Below, piece after piece: positions 1 to 8,735 of a stretch of DNA of 52,722 nucleotides. This DNA is from JBKHDT01 sp046541195 (GTDB lineage Bacteria > Pseudomonadota > Gammaproteobacteria > Halothiobacillales > Halothiobacillaceae), in the NCBI GenBank assembly GCA_046541195.1, contig JBKHDT010000011.1, forward strand, positions 1-52,722, given 5' to 3'. A model generated the notes under the pieces. That model had not been told where the DNA came from. It searched no databases and saw nothing but the letters and a program-made list of their open reading frames with translations. Positions within the stretch are counted from its first letter, which is position 1. Every line of letters starts with the position of its first letter. Position numbers and translations under genes: made by a program.

Positions 1-260
1 CGCTTGCAATAGCTTTCCTCGGCGTCTCCGGATCCCCCGGCATGCAGGATCGGCAAATCGCCATCCTGGTCAACGTACCGGAAGGTGCGCTTCCCCCCGT
101 GCAGCTCGGAAATGAAGGCTGCTTCCATGCCCAGGTGCCTGCGGATCGCGTGCAGCGTCTGCTGGAGCATTTGTGGAGAGGACTCGACCGGCGCACCGCC
201 GAAATCCACAGCCGCCCGAACCAAAGGGCTCTCGACGAGTTGCCAGTGTGTCTGAGACAT
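1..260 (-). CDS. GAF-domain signalling protein, N-terminal fragment
   Basis: The reverse strand opens at an ATG (258-260) preceded by an AAGGGGAA ribosome-binding site and runs off the left edge after 86 codons. The visible residues (LHAIRRHLGMEAAFISEL, then RTFRYVDQDGD, then EESYCKR) match the start of the GAF domains found at the head of many GGDEF/EAL cyclic-di-GMP proteins. Only the sensory part is in view, so the output domain is unknown. It follows cheB after 137 bp in the same direction and has its own ribosome-binding site. The GAF call is by motif recognition; the cyclic-di-GMP link is inference. Confidence 0.7.
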   Translation of the reverse strand, partial: MSQTHWQLVESPLVRAAVDFGGAPVESSPQMLQQTLHAIRRHLGMEAAFISELHGGKRTFRYVDQDGDLPILHAGGSGDAEESYCK

Positions 261-397
261 GAATTCCCCTTGCTTTCTGCCTTCAGGAATGACCGGGCGC
301 ATGCCGAACCGTTCCGCATCTCCCTTTTCACATGCCGGTTCACATGCTGGATGATCAAGCCGGCTCGCCAGGGCAGCACCCCGCCGGCCGCCGGATG

Positions 398-1456
398 TCA
401 CGGGGTTGCCGCGTGGCGTGAGGCGGGCCCTTGCAGCGCGTGCAGGACCGCAGGCATCAGCTCGTCGATCGGCCACTGTGACTGCAGGGCGCCCAGCGCA
501 AGCGCCGCGCGGGGCATCCCGTAGACCACGCTGCTGGTCTCGTCCTGCCCCAGGGTGCGCGCACCGGCCTCGCGCATGGCCAGCAATCCGCGGGCGCCAT
601 CCTCGCCCATCCCGGTCAGGATGACGCCCGCGGCACGATCACCGGCGCACTCGGCCGCCGAGCGGAACAGGACATCAACCGAGGGACGGTGCCGCATGAC
701 CAGCGGCCCGTCCTGCAACGCGGCCTCGAATCCGGCGCCTCGACGCCGGAGGACCAGATGACGCCCCCCGGGCGCCACGAGCACCCGCCCCGGCAGCAGG
801 GCATCCCCTTCCTCCGCTTCCTTGACGTGGGCGGGGCACAGCTGGTCCAGCCGCCTGGCGAACGCTCGCGTAAAGCCCGCGGGCATGTGCTGAACGATCG
901 CAACGGGCGGACCGTGCGCCGGCAGCAGTTGCAGCATGCGCCGGATGGCCTCGGTGCCCCCGGTGGAAGCGCCGATGACCACAAGCCGGGTTCCGTCCCA
1001 GTGTCCTCCCGAAACCGCCGCCACGCGCGTTCGCGCCGGCGGTTGACTCTGGGTGCGGCGGACCAGGCGCGCACCGGCCGCCCCGCGCACGGCATCAAGC
1101 ACATGGGCCCGCTGCGCCTCACCGGGGTTTGCCATCTCTCCCTTGGCGAGCACCTCGACGGCCCCTTCTTCCAGGGCAGCCAGGGCGGCCGGGCTGTCCC
1201 GCGTCACCTGCCCGGAGAGGATCACCACCGGGATCGGGTGCTGGGCCATGATCTTGCGCAGGAAGGTGATCCCGTCCATGCGCGGCATCTCCACGTCCAG
1301 CACGATCACATCGGGCCTGGACTGCCGCATCCGGGCGGCGGCCACGTAGGGGTCCTGCGCCGTGGCGATCACCCGGATGTCCGCGGAGGCATGGAGGATC
1401 TCGGTCACCCGGCGGCGCACGAGTGCCGAGTCGTCGACGACGAGCACCCGGATCAT
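398..1456 (-). CDS. cheB: Chemotaxis protein-glutamate methylesterase CheB
   Basis: CheB removes methyl groups from, and deamidates, chemoreceptor glutamates when phosphorylated by CheA. The 352-residue protein starts with a receiver domain (MIRVLVVDDSALVRR, phosphoacceptor in VLDVEMPRMDG) followed by a linker and the methylesterase domain. The serine of the IGASTGG motif, the histidine of VQHMPAGFT and the aspartate of GMGEDGA give the catalytic triad. The start is the ATG at 1456, which overlaps the cheR stop as ATGA; a longer frame exists upstream but would run through cheR. It is the last gene of the chemotaxis operon. Confidence 0.97.
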   Translation of the reverse strand: MIRVLVVDDSALVRRRVTEILHASADIRVIATAQDPYVAAARMRQSRPDVIVLDVEMPRMDGITFLRKIMAQHPIPVVILSGQVTRDSPAALAALEEGAVEVLAKGEMANPGEAQRAHVLDAVRGAAGARLVRRTQSQPPARTRVAAVSGGHWDGTRLVVIGASTGGTEAIRRMLQLLPAHGPPVAIVQHMPAGFTRAFARRLDQLCPAHVKEAEEGDALLPGRVLVAPGGRHLVLRRRGAGFEAALQDGPLVMRHRPSVDVLFRSAAECAGDRAAGVILTGMGEDGARGLLAMREAGARTLGQDETSSVVYGMPRAALALGALQSQWPIDELMPAVLHALQGPASRHAATP

Positions 1457-2295
1457 GGCCGGTCCGCGCGGCGGCGGTGGATCGTGGGCGCCACCGACTC
1501 GAAGCCGGTCTGGAGGTTGCCGATACTCTCCGAGTGCCCGAGAAAGAGCAGCCCCCCAGGGCACAGGCAGCGGTGAAAGTTGTCCAGGATGTGCCCACGG
1601 CTCTGTTCACCGAAGTAAATCATCACGTTGCGGCAGAAGATCACGTCCAGGCTGCCTGGGTCGGGGTAGTCGTCACGGATCAGGTTGAAGGGAAAGAACC
1701 GGACCCGCTCGCGGACCGACGGGCCGACACGCACCAATTGCGCTTCCCGGTCACGACTGCGCAGCAGGTACCGGCGCCTGAGGGCCGTGGGCACCGGCTC
1801 GACCCGCGCCTGGGGATAGATTCCCGCGCGCGCCCGCTCCAGTGACGAGCGCGAGATGTCCGATCCCCACAGCTCGAAATCGAACCCCGGCAGAACGGCC
1901 TGCAGCTCGAGCAGTACCATGGCCAGGGTATAGGGTTCCTCGCCGGTCGCGCAGCCCGCACTCCAGACACGCAGGGGCGAACGGGACGCCGGGACGCCCT
2001 GCCCCCGGCCCGAACGGACCCACTCGGCCAGGAACTCGAAGTGACGCCCCTCCCGAAAGAAATCCGTCCGGTTGGTGGTCAGTGCATCCACCAGCTCCAG
2101 CTGTTCTGCATTGCGCTGCTCATCTGCCAGCGCAAAGTCGAGGTAGCTCTTGACATTGTCATGGCCGGTCGCCTCCAACCGGCGACGCAGTCGAGAGGTC
2201 ACCAGATCCCGCTTGTGGGCGGGCAGTCGGATGCCGGCCACCGCCTCGACGAAGCGCGCCACCCGCCGGTGATCCGTCGCATTCAGTGCGCTCAT
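1453..2295 (-). CDS. cheR: Chemotaxis protein methyltransferase CheR
   Basis: CheR transfers methyl groups from S-adenosylmethionine to receptor glutamates and so opposes CheB. The protein has the helical N-terminal CheR domain (about residues 1-70) and the SAM-binding domain with VWSAGCATGEEPYTLAM and the CRNVMIYF motif. An ATG at 2301 is also in frame, but the ATG at 2295 overlaps the cheW stop as ATGA and is the likelier start (280 residues). It lies between cheW and cheB and is coupled to both. Confidence 0.96.
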   Translation of the reverse strand: MSALNATDHRRVARFVEAVAGIRLPAHKRDLVTSRLRRRLEATGHDNVKSYLDFALADEQRNAEQLELVDALTTNRTDFFREGRHFEFLAEWVRSGRGQGVPASRSPLRVWSAGCATGEEPYTLAMVLLELQAVLPGFDFELWGSDISRSSLERARAGIYPQARVEPVPTALRRRYLLRSRDREAQLVRVGPSVRERVRFFPFNLIRDDYPDPGSLDVIFCRNVMIYFGEQSRGHILDNFHRCLCPGGLLFLGHSESIGNLQTGFESVAPTIHRRRADRP

Positions 2296-2834
2296 GCCCA
2301 TTCGCCGACCTCAACCTCGTCCGCGGGCATCTGTTCAGCCAGCCCTGCGGGTCGCCGATCCTCCGCGAGGATCCGGTTCAGGTCGAGCAGGATCACAAAG
2401 GCGTCATCGCGGCACACCATGGCCTGAATGAACTGGGCAGGCACCCGGTTGCCGATGCGTGGCGGCGGACAGAGGTCAGCCGCCTCCGCGGTCACGACCT
2501 CGTGGACCCGGTCGGCCAGGATGCCCACCGCGGCGCTGTCGTCATCGACCTGCACCTGGACAATCACGATGCAGGTGTCGACGTCCGGCTTCGCGCAATG
2601 CATCCGGAAGTGCCGGCGCAGGTCCATGACCGGGATCACCCGACCGCGCAGATTGATGACCCCGAGCATGTCGTCGGCATCTCGGGGTACCGGCGTGACG
2701 GCGCGAAACGCCAAAACCTCCTGGATGCCCCGAATGTCCACCCCGAAGCATTCGCCGTCGAGCATGAAGGACAGGAACTGCAGACCGTCCTCGGGAAGCG
2801 GCCGGGACACCGGGGACTCGCTGGTTTGTGTCAT
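2292..2834 (-). CDS. cheW: Chemotaxis coupling protein CheW
   Basis: CheW bridges chemoreceptors and the kinase CheA. The 180-residue protein contains one CheW/SH3-like domain: FLSFMLDGECFGVDI, IQEVLAFRAVTPVP and GVINLRGRVIPVMDLR are the hallmark strands. The start at 2834 is preceded by an AGGAGG site six bases upstream, so the longer reading frame into the receptor gene is not used. The receptor gene ends 16 bp upstream and cheR overlaps the 3' end. The C-terminal tail is acidic (PADEVEVGEWA). Confidence 0.96.
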   Translation of the reverse strand: MTQTSESPVSRPLPEDGLQFLSFMLDGECFGVDIRGIQEVLAFRAVTPVPRDADDMLGVINLRGRVIPVMDLRRHFRMHCAKPDVDTCIVIVQVQVDDDSAAVGILADRVHEVVTAEAADLCPPPRIGNRVPAQFIQAMVCRDDAFVILLDLNRILAEDRRPAGLAEQMPADEVEVGEWA

Positions 2835-2850
2835 GGAATGCCTCCTGAAA

Positions 2851-4512
2851 TCAGTAGCGGACAAAGGCTTCGTCGCCCATGTCGATCTCCACGCCCCGGT
2901 CGGGCCGTGCAGTCGGGAACCCTCGGCCGGACCGGGGCGGGCCCGGCAGCCGGGAAGCCGACGGCTCCGCCTCGGAGGAGGCGCGGGCATCGCCCGCCGA
3001 TGCCTCGGCCGACACCCGGAAGAACGACACCGTGCCGGTCATCCGCTCGGCCTGGGCGGACAGTTCCTCGGAACTGGCAGCCATCTGCTCGGCCGAGGCC
3101 GCCGACTGCTGGACAACCTGATCCAGCTGCTGCAGGGCCTTGTTGACCTCGGCGGCACCCTTGTCCTGCTCGATGGCGGCGGTGCTGATCTCCCGCACCA
3201 GCGCGGAGGTCTGCTCGATGCTCGGCACCAGACGACCAAGCATCTCGCCGGCCCGCTCGGAAACCGCCAGCGTGTCACGGGACTGCTCGACAATCTCGCC
3301 CGCGGCACGCTGGCTGCGTTCAGCCAGCTTGCGCACCTCGGCAGCCACCACCGTGAAGCCCTTCCCGTGCTCTCCGGCCCGGGCCGCCTCGATGGCGGCA
3401 TTGAGGGCCAGAAGGTTGGTCTGACGGGCAATGTCCTCGATGATCCCGATCTTTTCGGCAATCTCCTGCATCGCACCCACGGAAGTCCGGACCGCCTCGC
3501 CGGTGCTGCGGGCCTGCACGGCGACTTCGGTCGCGATCTCCTCGGTCCGGCGGGCATTTTCGGCTGTCTGGCCGATATTGGCCGCCATCTGCTCCATCGC
3601 GGAGGAAATTTCCTCAAGCGAAGCCGCCTGCTCGGTCGCGCCCTCGGCAACCTGCTGGCCGGTGCTGCTCAGCTCCACGCTGCCTGCCGACACGTTGCCG
3701 GAGGCCTCCTGAATGTCGCCCACGATGGCCCGCAGACGACCGTTCATCTTCCGCAGCACCCCGTAGAGGTCCTGGTCGCTTCCCCGGTCACGGAAAACCT
3801 GACCGAGGTCCCCCTCCCCGATCCGGCTGGCGATGCGGATCACCTCGTCGATCCGCCGGATGATCAGCCACGAAACCGTCAGCGCCAGCAGGAAGGACAG
3901 CCCGAGGGCTGAAGACAGGAACAACCGCGACTGGCCGTGGGCGTCCGCGGCGGCCGTTGACGCCGCGCCCATCTGGGCATCGTTTTCGTCGACGATCTTG
4001 GTGACTACCTCGAGGGCCCGTTCGAGCGGAGCGGTGCCCCCCTCCGCGAGCAGCGCGGCGGACTCCCGGCGCATTGCGGCGAGCGGTTGCTCGCCAAAGA
4101 TCCCGGTGGTCATCAGTTCTCGCGCCTTGGCGGCCACGTTTTCATAGTCCGACAGCGCCTCCTCGAACTGCAGCAGGCGGGACTGCCCCAGGTCGCTCTC
4201 GGTCAAACCCCGGAGCCGGTCCAGACCGGCCTCCAGGGCGCTTACCGACCGCGCACGGGCGTCGTCGATCTCGGCAAGGTCGGACTGGTTGCGCGCGAGG
4301 GGATAATGCTCGTCGTGGCGCGCCAGCTCGAGCATCCTGGCCTGCAGTCGGCCGCTTGCCTTGATGCGCTCGGCCGAGCCCGAGACGATGTCCTCGAGGC
4401 GTTCGCGCGCCTGCTCCAGCGATTGCAGCGCAAACCAGCTGTTGCCGGCCATCAGGCCGATCAGCAGGGCAAGGCCTGCCAGCAGCAGGGTCTTGATCTT
4501 TATACTTTTCAA
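2851..4512 (-). CDS. Methyl-accepting chemotaxis protein
   Basis: This membrane chemoreceptor has a transmembrane helix near the N-terminus (LLLAGLALLIGLMAG), a periplasmic helical region of about 150 residues, a second membrane helix (LSSALGLSFLLALTVSWLII), a HAMP region and a cytoplasmic signalling domain with the standard hairpin tip (IARQTNLLALNAAIEAARAG). It ends in MGDEAFVRY, like the tails of many proteobacterial receptors. No ATG fits the start of the first helix; the best start is the TTG at 4512, giving 553 residues. An in-frame ATG at 4602 would add a charged, palindrome-encoded leader and looks wrong. The ligand is unknown. Confidence 0.93.
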   Translation of the reverse strand: MKSIKIKTLLLAGLALLIGLMAGNSWFALQSLEQARERLEDIVSGSAERIKASGRLQARMLELARHDEHYPLARNQSDLAEIDDARARSVSALEAGLDRLRGLTESDLGQSRLLQFEEALSDYENVAAKARELMTTGIFGEQPLAAMRRESAALLAEGGTAPLERALEVVTKIVDENDAQMGAASTAAADAHGQSRLFLSSALGLSFLLALTVSWLIIRRIDEVIRIASRIGEGDLGQVFRDRGSDQDLYGVLRKMNGRLRAIVGDIQEASGNVSAGSVELSSTGQQVAEGATEQAASLEEISSAMEQMAANIGQTAENARRTEEIATEVAVQARSTGEAVRTSVGAMQEIAEKIGIIEDIARQTNLLALNAAIEAARAGEHGKGFTVVAAEVRKLAERSQRAAGEIVEQSRDTLAVSERAGEMLGRLVPSIEQTSALVREISTAAIEQDKGAAEVNKALQQLDQVVQQSAASAEQMAASSEELSAQAERMTGTVSFFRVSAEASAGDARASSEAEPSASRLPGPPRSGRGFPTARPDRGVEIDMGDEAFVRY

Positions 4513-4545
4513 TTTCTTGTTACCGTCATTGTCTCGTTTGAGTCC

Positions 4546-4563
4546 GTCCCGCGATCGCGGGAC
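4546..4563. promoter_or_regulatory. 18-bp perfect palindrome in the cheA-receptor gap
   Basis: GTCCCGCGATCGCGGGAC is its own reverse complement over all 18 bases and lies 34 bp upstream of the chosen TTG start of the receptor gene. It could be an operator or an RNA hairpin affecting the downstream receptor gene. There is no following T-run, so a classical terminator is unlikely. The function is unknown. Confidence 0.5.
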
Positions 4564-4604
4564 CGTGCTTGCGGCGACAGGGAATCTGCCGCGCCATCGC
4601 ACAA

Positions 4605-4683
4605 GCCAGTCAGTTGCACAGCCCGGGGCGGCATGGACTGGCCCGTTCGTTGCTGCACGAAGCCAGCGAAGGCTTGGTGCAGC
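4605..4683. repeat. Dispersed intergenic repeat, copy C, with terminal hairpin
   Basis: This starts with CACAAGCCAGTCAGTTGC and ends in an imperfect 13-bp hairpin (4652-4683, arms GCTGCACGAAGCC and GGCTTGGTGCAGC, one mismatch). The same two blocks recur near 41629-41740 (GCGCAAGCCAGTCAATTGC, then CTGCACGAAACC) and the hairpin recurs at 20226-20257. It fills the gap between the cheA stop and the receptor start. The hairpin lacks a T-run, so I treat it as a repeat first and a possible attenuator second. Confidence 0.5.
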
Positions 4684-4690
4684 GTCTCCC

Positions 4691-6574
4691 CTAGGACGTC
4701 GCCTCGCGGATCAGGTCGCCGACGTCCAGAATCATGGCGATTTCCCCGTCTCCGGTGATGGTCGCGCCCACCAGGCCGCGCATGCCGCGATACAGGGCGC
4801 CCAGGCTCTTGATGACCGTCTGGAAATTGCCGACGACCTGGTCGACGGTGATTCCCAGCCGTTCGCTGCCGATCCGCACCAGGACGGTCTGCTCGATGGC
4901 CGGCACGGTTCCGGGCACCCCAAAGCACTCGCGCAGGCGCAGGCAGGGAACCGGCTCGCCCATGTGCCGAAGCAGGCGGGCCCCGCCGGAGCCGGCCTGT
5001 ACCTCGCTGGTGGTTTCGACACAGGCTTCCACGGTATCGAGGGGCAGCACGTAGCGCTGGTCGTTCACGGTCACCATGAGGCCGTCGATAATCGCCAGCG
5101 TCATGGGGAGACTGATTTCCACCAGGGTTCCCTCGCCGGGCCGGCTCCAGACCCGGATGCGTCCCCGCAGCGCCTCCACGGAGCGGCGCACCGCGTCCAT
5201 GCCGACCCCGCGGCCGGAGATGTCCGAGACACGGTCCACGGTGGAAAAGCCGGGCGCGAAGATAAGCTGGTCGATCGTCGCCTCGTCGGGGCAGGCGTCC
5301 GCGGGCATCACCCCGCGCTCGATGGCCCGGGCCAGGATGGCCGCGCGGTCCAGCCCGGCGCCATCATCCTCCAGGGTCACCAGGACCTGCCCCTGGCGCT
5401 GTTCGGCACGCAGGCGTATCCGGCCCCGCGCGCTCTTGCCGGCAGCCAGCCGCTGGCCGGGGGGCTCGATCCCGTGGTCAAGGCTGTTGCGCACCAGATG
5501 AACCAGCGGGTCCGCGAGACGGTCGATCACCGCCTTGTCCAGTTCCGTATCGCCACCGAACGTCTCGAACTCGACTTCCTTCCCGAGACTGTCGGCCAGA
5601 TCACGGGCCAGGCGCCGGAAACGGGAGAAGATCGCGCCGATCGGAAGCATCCGGACCTCGAAGGCGGTTTCCCGCAGCCCGTCACCCAGCCGGCCCAGCC
5701 GCTCGGCCAGCTCGACGAGGGCTTCGTCCTCGCGCGTGATGGCCAGGCGCTCCAGGCGGGCCTGGAGGATCACCAGCTCACCGACCTGGTCAACGAGGGC
5801 GTCGAGCTTGCCCTGGGCGACCCGGACCGTTCCCTCGCCCACCATGGCCGGCTGGCCCGCGATGCCTTCATGCCCATCCGGGCTGCCGACCGATTCGGCG
5901 CCCTGGTCGTCGGGGTCCCCGGGCGACGCCGCCTCGATCTGGATCTCCCAGTCCTGCGAAACAAACAGGAAAGCATCCTCGATGTGCGTGCGGTCACGTT
6001 CGGTCTGCAGTTCGAGCACGAAGGACAGCCGGCAGGACTCCGGATCAGCCTCGCCGCCCTCGGGGGGGCGGTGCTGCGCCTTGACCTCGCAGGGCCCGAG
6101 TGCAGTGATCTCTCGCAGGACCGGCAGCACGTCCAGGCCCCGGCGGAAGGTGTCGGCATCCGGCAGGACATGAATCGTGTAGACCGGCGTTTGCGCTGCC
6201 CCGGCCAACGGCTCAAGGCGTGCCAGAATCGAATCACCGGCCGTTGCCTGCTCGACCGCCTCGGCATCCGTCATGGCAAGCAATGTGCCGATGTGGTCAC
6301 AGGCGGCCAGCAACACGCTTACCTGGGCGGGCTGAAGGCGCAGCGCGCCCGCCCGCACCTGTTCCAGAAAACTCTCGAAATGGTGTGCAAAAGCGCAGAG
6401 GGTGTTGAAGCCGACCATGCCCGCGGCACCCTTGATCGTGTGCATCGCCCGGAAAGCCGCATCGACATGGGCCCCGCTGAACGGGTCCGTCTCCAGCACC
6501 AGCAGGGTCTGCTCCAGCGTCTCCAGGTGCTCCCGGGCTTCCTCCCGGAAAAGAGCCACCGCGTCATTCATCAT
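4691..6574 (-). CDS. cheA: Chemotaxis histidine kinase CheA
   Basis: CheA phosphorylates CheY and CheB in response to receptor state. The 627-residue protein has an N-terminal Hpt domain (His45 in AMHTIKGAAG), a linker with a P2-like region, the dimerisation helices, the ATPase domain (N-box LVHLVRNSLDHGIE, then DDGAGLD and SGRGVGMDAVRR) and a C-terminal CheW-like regulatory domain (GLMVTVNDQRYVLPL). The start at 6574 has a GGAGG site six bases away and overlaps the STAS gene by 11 bp. All kinase motifs are intact. A 178-bp gap with a palindrome and a repeat follows before the receptor gene. Confidence 0.97.
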   Translation of the reverse strand: MMNDAVALFREEAREHLETLEQTLLVLETDPFSGAHVDAAFRAMHTIKGAAGMVGFNTLCAFAHHFESFLEQVRAGALRLQPAQVSVLLAACDHIGTLLAMTDAEAVEQATAGDSILARLEPLAGAAQTPVYTIHVLPDADTFRRGLDVLPVLREITALGPCEVKAQHRPPEGGEADPESCRLSFVLELQTERDRTHIEDAFLFVSQDWEIQIEAASPGDPDDQGAESVGSPDGHEGIAGQPAMVGEGTVRVAQGKLDALVDQVGELVILQARLERLAITREDEALVELAERLGRLGDGLRETAFEVRMLPIGAIFSRFRRLARDLADSLGKEVEFETFGGDTELDKAVIDRLADPLVHLVRNSLDHGIEPPGQRLAAGKSARGRIRLRAEQRQGQVLVTLEDDGAGLDRAAILARAIERGVMPADACPDEATIDQLIFAPGFSTVDRVSDISGRGVGMDAVRRSVEALRGRIRVWSRPGEGTLVEISLPMTLAIIDGLMVTVNDQRYVLPLDTVEACVETTSEVQAGSGGARLLRHMGEPVPCLRLRECFGVPGTVPAIEQTVLVRIGSERLGITVDQVVGNFQTVIKSLGALYRGMRGLVGATITGDGEIAMILDVGDLIREATS

Positions 6575-6857
6575 CCGAGGCCTCCCCGGGCGACAGCAGA
6601 CGCCCGATACCGGAAAGCTTCAGGGCTGCATCCAGCGGATCGCTGAGCGCGGTGACCGCCAGGCGACCGCCGGCCGCACGGACGACCAAATCCAGCTCCA
6701 GGAGCCATTGAAGGCCGGCGCCGTCGACCTCGCGCACGCCGGAAAGGTCCAGAAACCAGTGCCGATCGGGCTCGGTCATCGGGGGAACCCGGGCCAGGCC
6801 GGCCACTTCCCGAATCGTCAGCTCGCCGTCGAGCCGCCATTGGTGCCGAGACGTCAT
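6564..6857 (-). CDS. STAS-domain protein of the chemotaxis operon
   Basis: This 97-residue protein is a lone STAS domain, related to anti-sigma-factor antagonists: WRLDGELTIREVAGL at the front and FLDLSGVREVDGAGLQWLLEL in the middle. In SpoIIAA-type proteins the segment after the conserved Asp carries the phosphorylated Ser/Thr; here it reads DGAG, so the usual phosphosite is missing. It overlaps the cheY stop by one base and overlaps cheA. The position suggests a scaffold or partner of CheA/CheY rather than a classical partner-switching regulator (inference). Confidence 0.85.
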   Translation of the reverse strand: MTSRHQWRLDGELTIREVAGLARVPPMTEPDRHWFLDLSGVREVDGAGLQWLLELDLVVRAAGGRLAVTALSDPLDAALKLSGIGRLLSPGEASDDE

Positions 6858-7219
6858 CAGGCAAGCCTGCCGACGGCGGACAGCAGGACGTCCGGTGAAA
6901 AGGGCTTGACCAGCCAGGCCCGGACCCCGGCGGCACGGCCCTCGGCCTTGCGCGCTTCGCCCGACTCGGTGGTCAGCATGAGCACCGGCGTGAACCGGTG
7001 GGCATCATGGCTTTTCATCCTGGTCACAAAGCCGATGCCGTCCAGGTTTGGCATGTTCACGTCACTGATGACCAGGTGAAAGCGGCACTGGTCCAGCTTG
7101 CCCAGTGCATCTCGTCCGTCCACGGCCTCCACGACCCGGTGACCGGCCTGCTTGAGTGACAGGGATACGACCTGCCGCACCGCCGCGGAATCGTCCACGA
7201 CCAGTATGTTCTTGCTCAT
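6857..7219 (-). CDS. cheY: Chemotaxis response regulator CheY
   Basis: This is a single receiver domain of 120 residues. The acid pocket (VVDDS), phosphoacceptor Asp (ISDVNMPNLDG), switch Thr (MLTTES) and Lys (VKPF) are all present, so it should accept phosphate from CheA. It has no output domain and would act by binding the flagellar switch or another target. It sits 50 bp after the small receptor gene and is fused by a TGATG overlap to the STAS gene. No cheZ is seen in the window. Confidence 0.95.
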   Translation of the reverse strand: MSKNILVVDDSAAVRQVVSLSLKQAGHRVVEAVDGRDALGKLDQCRFHLVISDVNMPNLDGIGFVTRMKSHDAHRFTPVLMLTTESGEARKAEGRAAGVRAWLVKPFSPDVLLSAVGRLA

Positions 7220-7269
7220 TGTTCAGATCTCCCGATCGTTTGTGTTGCAGCAACCGTGTGTGCCCACGG

Positions 7270-8496
7270 TCAGAAGAATTCCACCTGGTTGGGCTCCGCA
7301 ACCGCCCGCCCGGCGGCCAGGGTTTCCCCGCGAAAAAGGCCCTTTTCCAGGTCGGTCGAGGCCCGTGCCCTCATGCGGTCGATCAGCGATGAACCGCCGG
7401 TGCCCGGGCGCTGCGCGCCCGGTTGCCCGAGCCCCGTGCGGGCATCATCGAGCGCCTGTTCAAGATGGGTCAGCACCTGGCTGAACTCGTCCTGGAACTG
7501 CAGCCGGACAATGACCCCGGAAACCTCCTCCCCGACGGCCTTCTTGAGCTTGAGCAGGGCATGGGTATCCTCTGCCACGGCGTCAAAACGCTGCTGGATT
7601 GCCATGAGGGTCTCGTCGATCGTTTCCCGACCGGTGGCGCGTGCGTTGCGGGAGACGGCCAGGCTTTCCCGGGCCTGCCGAACCACCTCCTCGACCCGGT
7701 CGTTCATCTGGGCCACTACCACCTCGACCCGGTCCACGGTGTCCGAGGACTGGCCGGCCAGGGCGCGCACTTCCGCGGCCACGACGTCGAAGCCGTGACC
7801 GGCAATGCCTGCCCGGGATGCCTCGATGGACGCGTTCAGGGAAAGCAGGTTGATGCGGCGTGCGATTTGCCGGATTTCCGCCGTGAGGGACACGAGCTGC
7901 GCGCCCTGGCGGGCCACCGCGTCAATCCCCTCCAGCGTCTGGGCATCCCGGCTGGCGGCGGACTCCATGGTGTCCCAGAGCTCGGAGAAGGCTTCGCTCG
8001 CCGAGTCGGCGACTTCATGCACGGCGTGCTGCCGGCCGCGTATGCCACCGGCGTCGGAGTCGTTCAGGGCGATGTCCAGCGTCTGGTGGATGCGCTCGAA
8101 GCGTCCGGCCAGCTCGGTGACGGAATCTTCCATCCGTCGCCGCCCGCTGCGAATCGTGTCTCGCCAGACCGGCAGGAGGGGAATCAGGCAGGAGTCCGGG
8201 GTACATTCGGACACGTCCTGCGATTCGGGCTGATGCGTGCCGACCTGGATGCGGCGGATCAGCGAGCCGGACAGCCGGATCGCACGCTGGTATGCGACGG
8301 CCCAGGCCACCCCGAGCATCAGGAGGGACGCGACCACCAGGACCACCCGGACCGGGCTGTCCGGCATCTGAAACCAAAGGCAGGCCAGCAGGATGGCGAA
8401 GGCACCGGTCCAGGCCTGCAGGTGGACCTGGGTCCTGAGCTGTTTGACCTCGGACGCGCCGGGTTGCTGGAAGCTGGGTTCTTGAAAGCTGTTCAT
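7270..8496 (-). CDS. Receptor-like protein with signalling domain and no periplasmic sensor
   Basis: The 408-residue protein has two membrane helices near the N-terminus separated by only a few residues (AFAILLACLWF, then VVLVVASLLMLGVAWAVA), so it lacks a sizeable periplasmic domain. The rest is a long helical cytoplasmic part ending in an atypical receptor tip (RRINLLSLNASIEASRAG instead of TNLLALNAAIEAARAG). The C-terminus is NQVEFF, a short hydrophobic tail. The start at 8496 follows a GGAG site; a longer frame is unlikely. It heads the che operon, 50 bp before cheY. It probably senses internal or membrane signals (inference). Confidence 0.85.
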   Translation of the reverse strand: MNSFQEPSFQQPGASEVKQLRTQVHLQAWTGAFAILLACLWFQMPDSPVRVVLVVASLLMLGVAWAVAYQRAIRLSGSLIRRIQVGTHQPESQDVSECTPDSCLIPLLPVWRDTIRSGRRRMEDSVTELAGRFERIHQTLDIALNDSDAGGIRGRQHAVHEVADSASEAFSELWDTMESAASRDAQTLEGIDAVARQGAQLVSLTAEIRQIARRINLLSLNASIEASRAGIAGHGFDVVAAEVRALAGQSSDTVDRVEVVVAQMNDRVEEVVRQARESLAVSRNARATGRETIDETLMAIQQRFDAVAEDTHALLKLKKAVGEEVSGVIVRLQFQDEFSQVLTHLEQALDDARTGLGQPGAQRPGTGGSSLIDRMRARASTDLEKGLFRGETLAAGRAVAEPNQVEFF

Positions 8497-8641
8497 GGGC
8501 TGGCTCCGCCGTCCGCTGATCGAGGATGCCGACACGACCTGATTCCAGGCGCCGGCTCGAAGAACAGGCATGATCGCCCAGCCGGGCGCCCGCCAGCGTC
8601 ACCGAGTTGTCACAATCGATGTCACGGGAATCAGACGATAT

Positions 8642-8662
8642 CTGTGGTCATTCGGACCACAG
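8642..8662. promoter_or_regulatory. Inverted repeat between the che operon and the regulator gene
   Basis: CTGTGGTC and GACCACAG form a perfect 8-bp inverted repeat around an ATTCG spacer. It lies in the 239-bp gap upstream of the first che operon gene and downstream of the NarL-type regulator gene. It could be a regulator-binding site for the operon or a transcript end for the regulator gene; there is no T-run. The function is unassigned. Confidence 0.45.
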
Positions 8663-8735
8663 GGCGCGGGCAGGCAACAAGACGCGGGCCGTTGGATGCG
8701 GGGGAAGACTGCGGATCGGGAAGCGCCGGCTGGGC

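Noticed and set aside
4546..4563. Palindrome as a Rho-independent terminator
   Set aside because: There is no T-run on either strand, and a GC-rich palindrome without a loop is a poor terminator.
4361..6646. 761-codon plus-strand frame
   Set aside because: It is antisense to cheA, which has all kinase motifs; this is a GC-rich shadow frame.
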